Notes: a model not told the origin generated them from the letters alone. A stretch of DNA of 64,000 bases from Actinoplanes campanulatus (GCF_014647795.1 NZ_BMPW01000013.1:1-64000), one strand, 5' to 3'. Positions 52,832-62,939 are shown, counted from the stretch's first letter. Translations and numbers: made by a program.

Positions 52832-53173
52832 TCAGGAGGCGAAGCGGCGGGCGATGTCGCGGTGGGCGGCGGCCGCGGTGGCGGCGTCCCGGTCGCTGAA
52901 CGGTGAGCCGGGGCCGGCACCCATGGTCTCGACCTGGTCGGCGAACCGGCGGTGCCGCTCGCCCGCGTGCTCCCGGCAGGGCAGGCAGGTGACGCTCTCC
53001 GGCAGGGTGGACGTCATCGCGTACGGCACCCGGCGGCCGCACGCCGTCGGGACCTCGGCCGGCAGCTCGGCGGCGAGGCCGAACGTGGCGGCCAGCATGT
53101 TCCGCTCCGCGGCGCGGGACCGCAGCGCGCCCGCCTCGACGTGGATGTGCGGATCGTCCGACGGATTCGCCAT
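52832..53173 (-). CDS. Small Cys-containing hypothetical protein
   Basis: 113 residues from the ATG at 53173. The middle holds CGRRVPYAMTSTLPESVTC followed by LPCREHAGERH: Cys, an 17-residue gap, CxxC, and nearby His residues. This looks like a zinc-ribbon-like site seen in small actinomycete proteins of unknown function. The C-terminal part is helical. It lies 75 nt upstream of the NACHT gene on the same strand, so co-transcription is possible. Whether the pair acts together cannot be told from sequence. Confidence 0.6.
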   Translation of the reverse strand: MANPSDDPHIHVEAGALRSRAAERNMLAATFGLAAELPAEVPTACGRRVPYAMTSTLPESVTCLPCREHAGERHRRFADQVETMGAGPGSPFSDRDAATAAAAHRDIARRFAS

Positions 53174-53407
53174 GGCCCCACTGTGCCACGCACCGGCGGA
53201 ATCGTCCGGCACGGGTGATGCCGGCGGGTCCGCGGCCGGGAAGCCTGGAGATGTGAGCCTGTCCCACCAGGCCGCCGCTGCGGACCGCCGGATCCTGGCA
53301 GAAGTTTCCCCAAGGGCCCGTGGCGCCGGCCATCTGCCGCTTAACGTGAGCTTCATGTTCCGGCCACGGCATACCGGTGGTCGGCGGGGGTAACGTCCCG
53401 ATCGGGA

Positions 53408-53421
53408 GGGTCTTAAGGCCC
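53408..53421 (+). promoter_or_regulatory. DosR/DevR-like box before the phosphoketolase gene
   Basis: GGGTCTTAAGGCCC matches the DosR core GGGACTTNNGGCCC at every defined position but one. It lies 71 nt before the phosphoketolase start. The rest of the 319-nt gap 53174-53492 shows no gene-like frame and no other motif that I recognise. Confidence 0.6.
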
Positions 53422-53492
53422 GTGTCCGTTATCCGGGCCGCCGATACGTTGATCGTGACCAGTCAGGAACTCGAAAAACTCTGTCGAGAGGA

Positions 53493-55928
53493 ATGATCGT
53501 GACCGCCGTTTCGGATCACCGGGCCGCCACGTTCGACCAGCAGGAGCTCGTGCAAAAGCTCGCGGCTCCGAACGACGCCGAGATCGCCAGCCTGGACGCC
53601 TGGTGGCGGGCGAACAACTACCTGACAGTCGGGCAGATCTATCTCCAGGGCAACCCGCTGCTGCGGGAGAAGCTCACGTCGGAACACATCAAGCCCCGCC
53701 TGCTCGGGCACTGGGGGACCAGCCCCGGCCTGTCGCTCATCTACGCCCACGTCTCCCGGCTCATCAAGCAGACCAGGCAGCAGGCCATCTACCTGGCCGG
53801 GCCCGGCCACGGCGGCCCGGCCCTGGTGGCCGCCGGCTACCTGGAGGGCACCTACTCCGAGGTCTACCCGAAGGTCGGCCTCGACGAGGGCGGCATGCTG
53901 CAGCTGTTCCGCCAGTTCTCCTCCCCGGGCGGCATCCCGAGCCACGTCTCGGTGACCACGCCGGGCTCCATCCACGAGGGCGGCGAGCTGGGCTATGTCC
54001 TGGTCCACGCGTTCGGCGCGGTGATGGACAACCCGGACCTGCTGGCCATCGCGGTGGTCGGCGACGGTGAGGCGGAGACCGGCCCGCTCGAGGGCTCCTG
54101 GAAGGGCGTCTCCTTCCTGAACCCGGCCCACGACGGCGCGGTCCTGCCGATCCTGCACCTCAACGGCGCGAAGATCGCCGGACCGACGGTGCTGGCCCGC
54201 AAGGACCCGGCCGAGGTGCGCAAGCTGTTCGAGGGCCACGGCTACGACGTCCTCGAGGTGGAGGGCGACGACCTGCCCGGCATGCACCACCGGTTCGCGG
54301 CGGTCCTGGCCGAGGCGTGGGGCAAGATCAGGAGCATCCAGACCGCGGCGCGCGGCGGTCAGTGGGACGGCACGCGGCCGCACTGGCCTCTCATCGTCAT
54401 GCGTACGCCGAAGGGCTGGACCGGTCCGGAGAAGATCGACGGCATCAAGGTGACCGGCACGTGGCGCTCGCACCAGGTTCCGCTCTCCGGCGTCAAGGGC
54501 AACGACGAGCACCTGGCCGAGCTGGAGAAGTGGCTGCGGTCGTACAAGCCGGAGGAGCTCTTCGACGCCACCGGCGCGCCGGTCGCCCAGATCATGGACC
54601 TGAACCCGCCCGGTGAGCTGCGGATGAGCGCCACCCCGCACGCCAACGGCGGCCTGCTCACCAGAGATCTCGACATACCGGACTTCCGGGACTACGGGAT
54701 CGACGTGAAGCGGCCGGCCCAGGGCCGCGCCGAGTCGACCCGCAAGCTGGGTGAGCTGATGCGTGACATCTACACCCGCAACCCGGACCGGTTCCGGCTG
54801 TTCTGCCCGGACGAGACGAACAGCAACCGGCTGGGCGCGGTGTTCGAGGTGTCCGACCGCGGCTTCATGGAGTCGGTCAACGACGAGGACGTCAAGATCA
54901 GCAACACCGGCCGGGTGATGGAGGTGCTGTCCGAGCACAACTGCCACGGCTGGCTGGAGGGCTACAACCTCACCGGGCGGCACGGCATGTTCGCCACCTA
55001 CGAGGCGTTCGCCATGGTCAGCGCGTCGCAGACGGTCCAGCACGGCAAGTGGCTCCAGGAGGCGGCGCACCTGCCGTGGCGGGCCAAGGTGCCGAGCCTG
55101 AACATCCTGCTCACCTCGACGGCGTGGCGCAACGACCACAACGGCTTCTCGCACCAGGGGCCCGGCCTGATCCAGGTGGTGCTCCAGCAGCGCGGCGACG
55201 TGGCCCGGGTGTACCTCCCGCCGGACGCGAACACCCTGCTCTCGGTGGCCGACCACTGCTTCCGCTCCCGGTCGTACGTGAACCTGATCGTCATCGACAA
55301 GCAGCCGCAGCTCCAGTGGCTGACCATGGACCAGGCGATCGAGCACTGCACCAGGGGCGCCGGCATCTGGGAGTGGGCCGGCAACGACGACGGCGAGCGT
55401 GACCCGGACATCGTCCTGGCCTGCGCCGGCGACGTGGTGACCATGGAGACCGTGGCGGCGGCGCAGATCCTCAACGAGAAGCTGCCGCAGATGAAGGTCC
55501 GGGTCGTCAACGTGGTCAACCTGATGACGCTGCCGCGGCCCAAGGACCACCCGCACGGCATGCCCGAGACCATGTTCCGTGAGCTGTTCACCGACCACGT
55601 GGACGTGGTGTTCGCCTTCCACGGTTACCCGGGCGCCATCCACCAGCTGGTGCACGGCCGGCCGGACGCCGACCGGTTCCGGGTGCGCGGCTTCATCGAG
55701 GAGGGCACCACCACCACGCCGTTCGACATGACGGTCCGTAACCGGGCGTCGCGCTACCACCTGGTGATGGACGCGATCAACAACGCGAAGCGGCTCCCGG
55801 GCGGCGCCAGCGAGCTGAAGGCCTGGTGCCAGTCGCAGCTGGCCAAGCACGAGCAGTACGTGGTGGAGCACCTGGAGGACATGCCCGAGGTCCGGGACTG
55901 GTCGCTGGGCGACTGGGCGGAGCACTGA
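53493..55928 (+). CDS. xfp: Xylulose-5-phosphate/fructose-6-phosphate phosphoketolase
   Basis: 811 residues, full length for the family. N-terminal ThDP part: DAWWRANNYLTVGQIYL, LLGHWGTSPGLSLIYAH, GPGHGGPALVA, and the cofactor-binding GDGEAETGPLEGSWKG. Middle pyrimidine domain: RHGMFATYEAFAMV, then HNGFSHQGPGLI. It splits xylulose 5-phosphate or fructose 6-phosphate with phosphate to acetyl phosphate plus a sugar phosphate, giving a route to acetate and ATP. GAGAGGA precedes the start. The DosR-like box upstream suggests induction by low oxygen. Confidence 0.95.
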   Translation: MIVTAVSDHRAATFDQQELVQKLAAPNDAEIASLDAWWRANNYLTVGQIYLQGNPLLREKLTSEHIKPRLLGHWGTSPGLSLIYAHVSRLIKQTRQQAIYLAGPGHGGPALVAAGYLEGTYSEVYPKVGLDEGGMLQLFRQFSSPGGIPSHVSVTTPGSIHEGGELGYVLVHAFGAVMDNPDLLAIAVVGDGEAETGPLEGSWKGVSFLNPAHDGAVLPILHLNGAKIAGPTVLARKDPAEVRKLFEGHGYDVLEVEGDDLPGMHHRFAAVLAEAWGKIRSIQTAARGGQWDGTRPHWPLIVMRTPKGWTGPEKIDGIKVTGTWRSHQVPLSGVKGNDEHLAELEKWLRSYKPEELFDATGAPVAQIMDLNPPGELRMSATPHANGGLLTRDLDIPDFRDYGIDVKRPAQGRAESTRKLGELMRDIYTRNPDRFRLFCPDETNSNRLGAVFEVSDRGFMESVNDEDVKISNTGRVMEVLSEHNCHGWLEGYNLTGRHGMFATYEAFAMVSASQTVQHGKWLQEAAHLPWRAKVPSLNILLTSTAWRNDHNGFSHQGPGLIQVVLQQRGDVARVYLPPDANTLLSVADHCFRSRSYVNLIVIDKQPQLQWLTMDQAIEHCTRGAGIWEWAGNDDGERDPDIVLACAGDVVTMETVAAAQILNEKLPQMKVRVVNVVNLMTLPRPKDHPHGMPETMFRELFTDHVDVVFAFHGYPGAIHQLVHGRPDADRFRVRGFIEEGTTTTPFDMTVRNRASRYHLVMDAINNAKRLPGGASELKAWCQSQLAKHEQYVVEHLEDMPEVRDWSLGDWAEH

Positions 55929-55975
55929 TCTTGATCGTGCGATATCCCACTGGGTATTGCACGTAGATGAGCGGT

Positions 55976-56007
55976 ACGGCGCGCGAATCTCCACATTCGC
56001 GCGCCGT
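55976..56007 (+). terminator. Hairpin terminator after the phosphoketolase gene
   Basis: A perfect 13-bp stem (55976-55988 with 55995-56007) with a 6-nt loop lies 48 nt after the stop codon. The following TTC is the only U character. It is a strong U-poor terminator. Confidence 0.7.
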
Positions 56008-56162
56008 TCGCGTATCGGAGTTCGCGAATCGGTCAGCAGGCCGAAAAGATTTCTTCCGAAACTACGGCGGAGACTTGTCTCACCCTTTCAATCATCGGCG
56101 TGGAGAGCGAAAGTGAGGGAAGCACACACCCGTCGCTCGACGATGAGGAAGGGGACCCCCGT

Positions 56163-56615
56163 ATGACCGCAACCCTGAACCCCTGGCCGACGACCCGGCA
56201 GGGATCCACTGACCACCCGGTGCAGACGCTGCAATACCTGCTGCTCGCCCATGGTCACACGGTCACCGTCGATGGCGTTTTCGGCTCCGAGACCGGCGAC
56301 GCGGTGCGCGCCGTCCAGCGCGCCAAGAACCTGCCCGACGACGGCGTGGTCGACGCGGCCACCTGGCGGGCACTGCTCGTCGCCGTGCGTCCCGGGATGC
56401 GGGGCAGCGCGGTCCGCGGCCTCCAGGAGGAGTTCGCCCTCGACGGCGCCGACGGCATCTACGGCCCCAAGACCGAGGCGGCGATCCGCGACCTCCAGGC
56501 CGGCATCCGCGACGGGGGCGTAGCGGTCGAGGTGGACGGGGTGGTCGGCCCGCAGACCTGGCAGGCGCTGGTCAGCGGCCTGCGCGAGGCGGCTCCGCTG
56601 AGCAAGGCGGCCTAA
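56163..56615 (+). CDS. Peptidoglycan-binding-domain protein without signal peptide
   Basis: 150 residues from an ATG with GGGGA upstream. It consists of two peptidoglycan-binding 1 repeats: VQTLQYLLLAHGHTVTVDGV to AATWRALL (about 20-75) and VRGLQEEFALDGADGIYGP to QTWQALV (about 80-140). Neither a signal peptide nor a membrane helix is present, so how it reaches the wall is unclear. Such leaderless repeat proteins are frequent in actinomycetes. The gene is alone and convergent with the Co/Ni transporter operon. Confidence 0.8.
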   Translation: MTATLNPWPTTRQGSTDHPVQTLQYLLLAHGHTVTVDGVFGSETGDAVRAVQRAKNLPDDGVVDAATWRALLVAVRPGMRGSAVRGLQEEFALDGADGIYGPKTEAAIRDLQAGIRDGGVAVEVDGVVGPQTWQALVSGLREAAPLSKAA

Positions 56616-56618
56616 GAG

Positions 56619-57371
56619 TCAGCGCCGGATCGTCGCGGGGTCGAAACCGAACGGGAGCTCCAGCCGGTGCGCGGCCATCAGGTCGCGGTCGGCGAGCAGC
56701 TCCCCGGTGGGCGCGTCCGCGACGATCCGGCCGCCGTCCAGGATCACCGCGCGCGGGCAGAGCTCCAGCGCGTAGGGCAGGTCGTGGGTGACCATCAGGA
56801 TCGTCACCGGCAGCGTGTTCAGGATCTCGGCCAGTTCCCGGCGGCTGGCCGGATCGAGGTTCGACGACGGCTCGTCGAGCACCAGGATCTCCGGCCGCAT
56901 CGCCAGCACGGTCGCCACCGCGACCCGGCGGCGCTGCCCGAACGACAGGTGATGCGGGATCTGGTCGCGGTGCTCCAGCATCCCGACCGCCTCCAGCGCC
57001 TCGGTGACACGCTGGTCGAGCTCGTCTCCCCGTACCCCCAGATTTGCCGGTCCGAAAGCCACGTCCTCCGCGACCGTCGGCATGAAGAGCTGGTCGTCGG
57101 GGTCCTGGAAGACGACGCCGACCCGGCGGCGGATCTCGGTGATCGCCTTGCGATCGCCCGGCGTGACCGGCAACCCGGAGACCTCCACCCGGCCCGCGCC
57201 GCCGTGCAGGATGCCGTTGAGATGCAGCACCAGCGTGGTCTTGCCGGCGCCGTTCGGCCCGAGCAGCGCCACCCGCTCGCCCGGGGCCAGGGTCAGGTCG
57301 ATCCCGCGCAGCGCCTCCCGCCCGTCGGGGTAGGCGAAGGTGAGGCCGGTGATCTGGAGCGCCGCGGTCAT
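56619..57371 (-). CDS. cbiO: Energy-coupling-factor ATPase of a Co/Ni importer (CbiO)
   Basis: 250 residues. Walker A GPNGAGKTT (about 38-46), Q-loop VVFQDPDDQLF (the DPDDQ form typical of ECF ATPases), signature LSFGQRRRVA (LSFGQ rather than LSGGQ, also typical of CbiO), Walker B ILVLDEPSSNLD and THD. It is the last gene of the operon cbiM-cbiN-cbiQ-cbiO. It energises metal uptake from the cytoplasmic side. Confidence 0.92.
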   Translation of the reverse strand: MTAALQITGLTFAYPDGREALRGIDLTLAPGERVALLGPNGAGKTTLVLHLNGILHGGAGRVEVSGLPVTPGDRKAITEIRRRVGVVFQDPDDQLFMPTVAEDVAFGPANLGVRGDELDQRVTEALEAVGMLEHRDQIPHHLSFGQRRRVAVATVLAMRPEILVLDEPSSNLDPASRRELAEILNTLPVTILMVTHDLPYALELCPRAVILDGGRIVADAPTGELLADRDLMAAHRLELPFGFDPATIRR

Positions 57372-57375
57372 GACG

Positions 57376-58125
57376 TCATGCTAAGAGGGCCGTCACGGCG
57401 ATCCCGGCGGAGGCCACCGGCAGTGCGGCGGACAGCACCCACTCAGCCGCCGGCGCCGGCGCGCCCACCGTGACCGGCATCCGGCCGGCGTAACCACGCG
57501 ACAGCATGGCCAGGTAGACCCGCTCGCCGCGCTCGTAGGAGCGCAGGAACAGCGCCCCGATGCCGACCGCGAACGCCTTCACCTGCCAGAGGAACCGCGG
57601 ATCGTAGCCACGGGCCAGCCGGGCGATCCGCATCCGGCGGGCGTCGTCGGCCAGGACGTCCAGGTAGCGCACCATGAACGTCATGATCTGGGTGATCACG
57701 TCCGGGCAGCGCAGCCGGTCCAGCCCGATGATCAGGTCACGGGTGGTGGTGGTCGCGGCGAGCAGCAGCGACGCCAGCACACCGAGGGTGCCCTTGGCGA
57801 CGATGTTCCACGCCCCGTAGAGGCCCTCGACCGACAGCGACATGCCCAGCCACTCCACCCGCTCGCCGTGCCCGGCGAACGGCAGAACCACGGCGAGCAG
57901 CACGAACGGCAGCTCGATGGTGGCCCGCTTGAGCAGCCAGCCGGCCGGCACCCGGGCGAGCGCGGCGACGATCGCGATCAGGACGGCGTACCCGGCGAAG
58001 GCGGCGAACTCCTCGCGCGGCGTGACCACCACGATCACGGTGAAGAGCAGCACCGCCACGATCTTCACCTCGGGGGAGAGCCGGTGGATCGGGCTCTCCC
58101 GGTCGAGGTGCAGCGAGTTGTTCAA
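57376..58125 (-). CDS. cbiQ: Energy-coupling-factor transmembrane protein (CbiQ)
   Basis: 249 residues. Four to five hydrophobic segments follow a short N-terminus ending SPIHRLSPEVKI, and the cytoplasmic coupling helices carry the Ala-Arg-Gly signature RLARGYDPR and AMLSRGYAGRMP. It links the ATPase to the substrate-capture proteins CbiM and CbiN. Its start overlaps the CbiN-like gene by 4 nt, and its stop is 4 nt from the CbiO gene. Confidence 0.92.
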   Translation of the reverse strand: MNNSLHLDRESPIHRLSPEVKIVAVLLFTVIVVVTPREEFAAFAGYAVLIAIVAALARVPAGWLLKRATIELPFVLLAVVLPFAGHGERVEWLGMSLSVEGLYGAWNIVAKGTLGVLASLLLAATTTTRDLIIGLDRLRCPDVITQIMTFMVRYLDVLADDARRMRIARLARGYDPRFLWQVKAFAVGIGALFLRSYERGERVYLAMLSRGYAGRMPVTVGAPAPAAEWVLSAALPVASAGIAVTALLA

Positions 58126-58463
58126 GAAGACGCCCTGTCCCGTCGCCGCAGCAGCCAGAACAGGCCGCCGCCGATCGCGAAGGTGATCAGCACCCCGGCC
58201 ACCCCGGACAGGCCGGTGGCCAGGAACTCGTTGTCGATGCCGGCGATCGCGTAGTCGGCCAGCGGGCTGTCGCCGAGCTGGTGCTCGCCCTCCCGCTGGG
58301 CCATGCAGGCGCCGCCGGTGATCTCGTCGTCGGCGTTGAACGTGCAGCCCTCCCGGGCCGCGTAGTCCAGGCCGTCCGGGCTGCCGGAGGCGAAGTTGGA
58401 CACCACTCCGGCCAGCAGCAGGGCCACCAGCAGACCGGCGATCAGGAACGCCTTCTTCCTCAT
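58122..58463 (-). CDS. cbiN: PDGLE-domain small membrane protein (CbiN-like)
   Basis: 113 residues with one membrane helix at each end (about 5-25 and 80-105) and an extracytoplasmic loop. The loop begins with SGSPDGLDYAAREG, the PDGLE motif that replaces CbiN in many nickel/cobalt ECF systems. It helps load the metal into the M component. Both ends overlap neighbours by 4 nt. Confidence 0.88.
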   Translation of the reverse strand: MRKKAFLIAGLLVALLLAGVVSNFASGSPDGLDYAAREGCTFNADDEITGGACMAQREGEHQLGDSPLADYAIAGIDNEFLATGLSGVAGVLITFAIGGGLFWLLRRRDRASS

Positions 58464-59140
58464 GCGATCACCGCCTTCGCCAGGACCGGCCGGCGGAAGT
58501 GGCGCAGCGCGTAGACCAGGTCGGGGCGGACCCGGGCCACCGTGACGACGGTGACCGCGGCGATCAGGCCCTCACCGATGCCGATCAGGGTGTGCACCCC
58601 GGCCATGGTGGCGGCGATCGCGCCGATCGACAGCTCGGTGGTGCCACCCAGCGCGTACTCCACCACGAAGCCCATCGACGCCAGCACCACACCGGCGACC
58701 GAAGCGATGAGGGCGGTGGCGCCGAGCCCCGCCGGGTTCCTCGGGAGCACCCGCAACAGGGCGGCGACCAGCACGTACGCCACCGCCGCCCCGATCAGGG
58801 CCATGTTCGTGATGTTCAGCCCGAGCGCGGTCAGACCGCCGTCGGCGAACAGCAGGCACTGCACGATCAGCACGGTGGCGACGCAGAGCGCCCCCACGTA
58901 CGGCCCGACGAGCATCACCGCGAGGGTGCCGCCCAGCAGGTGGCCGGAGACCCCGGGCAGGACCTGGAAGTTGAGCATCTGGACGGCGAAGATGAACGCG
59001 GCCACCAGGCCGGCCATCGGCGCGAGACGGTCGTCGAGGTCGAGCTTGGCGCGCCACACGCAGAACGCGAGGCCCACCGCCGCCACTATCAGAAAGATCG
59101 CGGAGACGGGACCGTCGACGATCCCGTTCGCGATGTGCAT
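58460..59140 (-). CDS. cbiM: Substrate-specific component CbiM/NikM of a Co/Ni importer
   Basis: 226 residues if translation starts at the ATG at 59140, giving N-terminal Met-His-Ile. In CbiM/NikM the free N-terminus and His2 bind the metal, so this start is preferred on functional grounds over ATGs at 59155 and 59179. GCAGGCG is a weak ribosome site. Six or seven hydrophobic segments follow, with VSGHLLGGTLAVMLVGPYVG and SIGAIAATMAGVHTLIGIGEGLI matching the family. Cobalt or nickel cannot be distinguished. A Nur-like box lies upstream. Confidence 0.9.
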   Translation of the reverse strand: MHIANGIVDGPVSAIFLIVAAVGLAFCVWRAKLDLDDRLAPMAGLVAAFIFAVQMLNFQVLPGVSGHLLGGTLAVMLVGPYVGALCVATVLIVQCLLFADGGLTALGLNITNMALIGAAVAYVLVAALLRVLPRNPAGLGATALIASVAGVVLASMGFVVEYALGGTTELSIGAIAATMAGVHTLIGIGEGLIAAVTVVTVARVRPDLVYALRHFRRPVLAKAVIA

Positions 59141-59172
59141 CGCCTGCGTGTCCATGGCGCCAGCATATGAGG

Positions 59173-59201
59173 ACAACATGGTTGTTGCATATCCTTGGCA
59201 A
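59173..59201. promoter_or_regulatory. Nur-like nickel-response box and dyad before the Co/Ni importer
   Basis: TTGCATATCCTTGGCAA (59185-59201) fits the Streptomyces Nur box TTGCAA-N5-TTGCAA with two mismatches. Directly beside it, ACAAC-ATG-GTTGT (59173-59185) is a perfect 5-bp dyad. Both lie 33-61 nt upstream of the preferred cbiM start, so metal-dependent repression of the importer is plausible. Confidence 0.5.
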
Positions 59202-59219
59202 CTGGCGCAGTGATGATCT

Positions 59220-60176
59220 TCACCCGGTCAGGACGTCGGCGACCTCCCGGCGCGGTGTCGGGTGGCCCTGATGGCCGTACCCGATCCGGAGCGCGATCTG
59301 CGGGAACCCGGTGCGGCCCAGTGAACGCCGCAGTTGGTCACGGGCCGCCGGCACCTCGATCGGCTGGGAGATCAGCGAGCTCGCCAGCCCGGCGTCGGTC
59401 ACCGTCAGCAGGATGTGCTGGAGCGCCTGGCCCGCCATCAGCTGGTCCAGCTTGCGGTCGCCGCCGGTGCCCAGAATGCCGACCAGCGGCTCCGGCTCGT
59501 AGTCGCGGCCCGGCGCCCGGCGCCGTCCGCCGAAGTTGCGCTGCGGCAGCAGGTCCTGCGCCTCACCCACGGTCGCCGCCGCGCCCACCGGGATGCCGTC
59601 GTACGCCGACTCGGTGTCCACCCAGGTGATCATCTCGGCCTGGTAGTGGGAGTCGCGCCGGAGCACCCGGTCGGCGCTGTGCGCGATCTCCGAGAACCCG
59701 GTCAGCGCCGTCATCCCGACCAGCAGGTCCAGCCAGGCGCCCTCGACCCGGGCCGCCTCGATCAGCCGGATCCGCACGTCGGCCGGCACCGGATCGGGCC
59801 AGAACGGGTCACGGTTGCTGTGCCGGCGGTCGATCGCGGCGTACAGATCCCGCTCGAGGTAGGTGGGCGGCCGGCTCCGGCCGGGCGCGAGGCGGGCGAT
59901 CACCTCCGGCCGCGCGCTGTCCGGAAGCAGCATCACGTCGGCCGGGGTGCCACCCCAGGCCAGCGCGAGGCGGGCGTTGAAGGTGGCCGCGCCCAGGGCG
60001 AGCCGCATGGCCCAGCCGCCGCCGTCGGCCACGGACAACTGCCGTCCGGGGTCGGCGAGCACCTCGATCGCGCCGTCATGCAGGCGGAACGCCCACGGCT
60101 GGCTGTTGTACATGGACGGAGCCTGAATGCCGGCCGCGGCGGCGCGCCGCAGGTCGGACTCGTCGTAGCGGGTCAC
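59220..60176 (-). CDS. Acg-family FMN-binding nitroreductase-like protein
   Basis: 318 residues from the GTG at 60176. An upstream ATG frame exists, but AAGGAG sits exactly 6 nt before this GTG. The N-terminus DLRRAAAAGIQAPSMYNSQPWAFRL is diagnostic of the Acg group, in which two nitroreductase-like halves sit in one chain. Mycobacterial Acg is strongly DosR-induced and lacks a normal dimer lid; it may sequester flavin rather than reduce substrates. The DosR-like box upstream and the DevRS-like genes next to it support the same control here. Confidence 0.85.
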   Translation of the reverse strand: MTRYDESDLRRAAAAGIQAPSMYNSQPWAFRLHDGAIEVLADPGRQLSVADGGGWAMRLALGAATFNARLALAWGGTPADVMLLPDSARPEVIARLAPGRSRPPTYLERDLYAAIDRRHSNRDPFWPDPVPADVRIRLIEAARVEGAWLDLLVGMTALTGFSEIAHSADRVLRRDSHYQAEMITWVDTESAYDGIPVGAAATVGEAQDLLPQRNFGGRRRAPGRDYEPEPLVGILGTGGDRKLDQLMAGQALQHILLTVTDAGLASSLISQPIEVPAARDQLRRSLGRTGFPQIALRIGYGHQGHPTPRREVADVLTG

Positions 60177-60232
60177 AGCGTTCTCCTTCACTGTCCCCTC
60201 CCACGTTGCCGTTCGGGAGCACCGCCGGTTAA

Positions 60233-60246
60233 GGGCCGAAGGTCCC
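60233..60246 (-). promoter_or_regulatory. DosR/DevR-like box before the Acg-like gene
   Basis: On the minus strand the 14-mer reads GGGACCTTCGGCCC, one mismatch from GGGACTTNNGGCCC. It lies 57 nt before the GTG start of the Acg-like gene and just past the stop of the sensor kinase gene. Confidence 0.65.
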
Positions 60247-60248
60247 GG

Positions 60249-61934
<1,686 letters not shown>

Positions 61935-61961
61935 CTATCCGCCACGGCAAAAGCACGGCGC

Positions 61962-61975
61962 GGGACCTAAGGCCC
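61962..61975 (+). promoter_or_regulatory. DosR/DevR-like box between the kinase and regulator genes
   Basis: GGGACCTAAGGCCC matches the DosR core GGGACTTNNGGCCC with one change and is nearly palindromic. It lies 35 nt before the regulator start and 30-36 nt from the divergent kinase start, so autoregulation of the pair is likely. Confidence 0.7.
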
Positions 61976-62010
61976 TTGGTGCCGGGCCGGGCGGGCGGTA
62001 GGAAGGAGAC

Positions 62011-62658
62011 ATGATCCGAGTCTTTCTCCTCGACGACCACGAGGTCGTCCGCCGTGGCCTCGTCGACCTGCTCCAGGCGGGCGGGGACATCGAGGTGGTC
62101 GGCGAGTCCGGGTCCGCCCAGGAGGCGGCCCGGCGCATCCCCGCCCTGCGTCCCGACGTCGCGGTGCTCGACGCCCGTCTGCCCGACGGCAACGGCATCG
62201 ACGTCTGCCGTGACGTGCGCGCCGTCGACTCGTCGATCAAAGGCCTGATCCTCACCTCCTACGAGGACGACGAGGCCCTCTTCGCCGCGATCATGGCGGG
62301 CGCCTCCGGCTACGTGCTCAAGCAGATCCGCGGCACCGACCTGGTCGACGCGGTCCGCCGGGTCGCCGCCGGCCAGTCGCTGCTCGACCCGGCGGTCACC
62401 CAGCGGGTGCTGGAGCGCATCCGCAACGGCGTCGAGCAGCCACGCGAGCTGGCCTCGCTCACCGACCAGGAGCGGCGCATCCTCGAGTTCGTCGCCGAGG
62501 GCCTGACCAACCGGGAGATCGCCGGCCGGATGTTCCTGGCCGAGAAGACGGTCAAGAACTACGTCTCCAGCCTGCTCGCGAAGCTGGGTCTGGAGCGGCG
62601 CACACAGGCCGCGGTCCTGGCCACCAAGCTGCTCGGCGAGCATCCCTCGCACCACTGA
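62011..62658 (+). CDS. devR: DevR/DosR-like NarL-family response regulator
   Basis: 215 residues. The receiver starts [19 protein letters not shown] as in mycobacterial DosR. Phospho-acceptor is Asp54 in [13 protein letters not shown], followed by LILTSY and SGYVLK. The LuxR-type helix-turn-helix [20 protein letters not shown] and the DNA-contact stretch [20 protein letters not shown] closely match DosR. GGAAGGAG precedes the ATG. It is the likely master regulator for the hypoxia-type genes around it (phosphoketolase, Acg-like protein, perhaps pyruvate formate-lyase). Confidence 0.93.
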   Translation: MIRVFLLDDHEVVRRGLVDLLQAGGDIEVVGESGSAQEAARRIPALRPDVAVLDARLPDGNGIDVCRDVRAVDSSIKGLILTSYEDDEALFAAIMAGASGYVLKQIRGTDLVDAVRRVAAGQSLLDPAVTQRVLERIRNGVEQPRELASLTDQERRILEFVAEGLTNREIAGRMFLAEKTVKNYVSSLLAKLGLERRTQAAVLATKLLGEHPSHH

Positions 62659-62678
62659 CCTCAGCACCCCGCACATCC

Positions 62679-62710
62679 ACGGCCCGGGCGTTTCCGTCCG
62701 GGCCGTTTCT
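62679..62710 (+). terminator. Intrinsic terminator of the DevR-like gene
   Basis: ACGGCCCGG (62679-62687) pairs with CCGGGCCGT (62698-62706) over a 10-nt loop, followed by TTTCTTTTGCTTTTG. It lies 20 nt after the stop codon and has one of the few U-rich tails in the window. Confidence 0.8.
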
Positions 62711-62717
62711 TTTGCTT

Positions 62718-62923
62718 TTGTACGACAGAGCACGCGGCCGTCTGCCGGGTCCGGCCCGCGACGCACCGCCGGGCGTTGCTGCCGGGCTGAGCCTGACCGG
62801 GCGGCTGGCGCCGCACGGACCACCGATCTTCGCCCGGCGGGCGCGGCAAAGGCTTGAGTCGCAGGGGCTCGCGTGGAGCTGGCGGAACTGCCCTGAAAGG
62901 ACGGGGCGTGCGCTTCCGTACGA
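62718..62923. repeat. Dispersed intergenic repeat, copy 3 (inverted relative to copy 2)
   Basis: Bounded by TTGTACGA (62718-62725) and CGTACGA (62917-62923). On the minus strand it contains the shared 17-mer (62832-62848) and, directly after it, GGTCCGTGCGGCGCC and the rest of the 38-nt block (62782-62821) also found at 23037-23074. The gap 62659-62939 otherwise holds only the DevR terminator. It shows no coding character. Confidence 0.55.
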
Positions 62924-62939
62924 TAAAGGCGGTTTGGGG

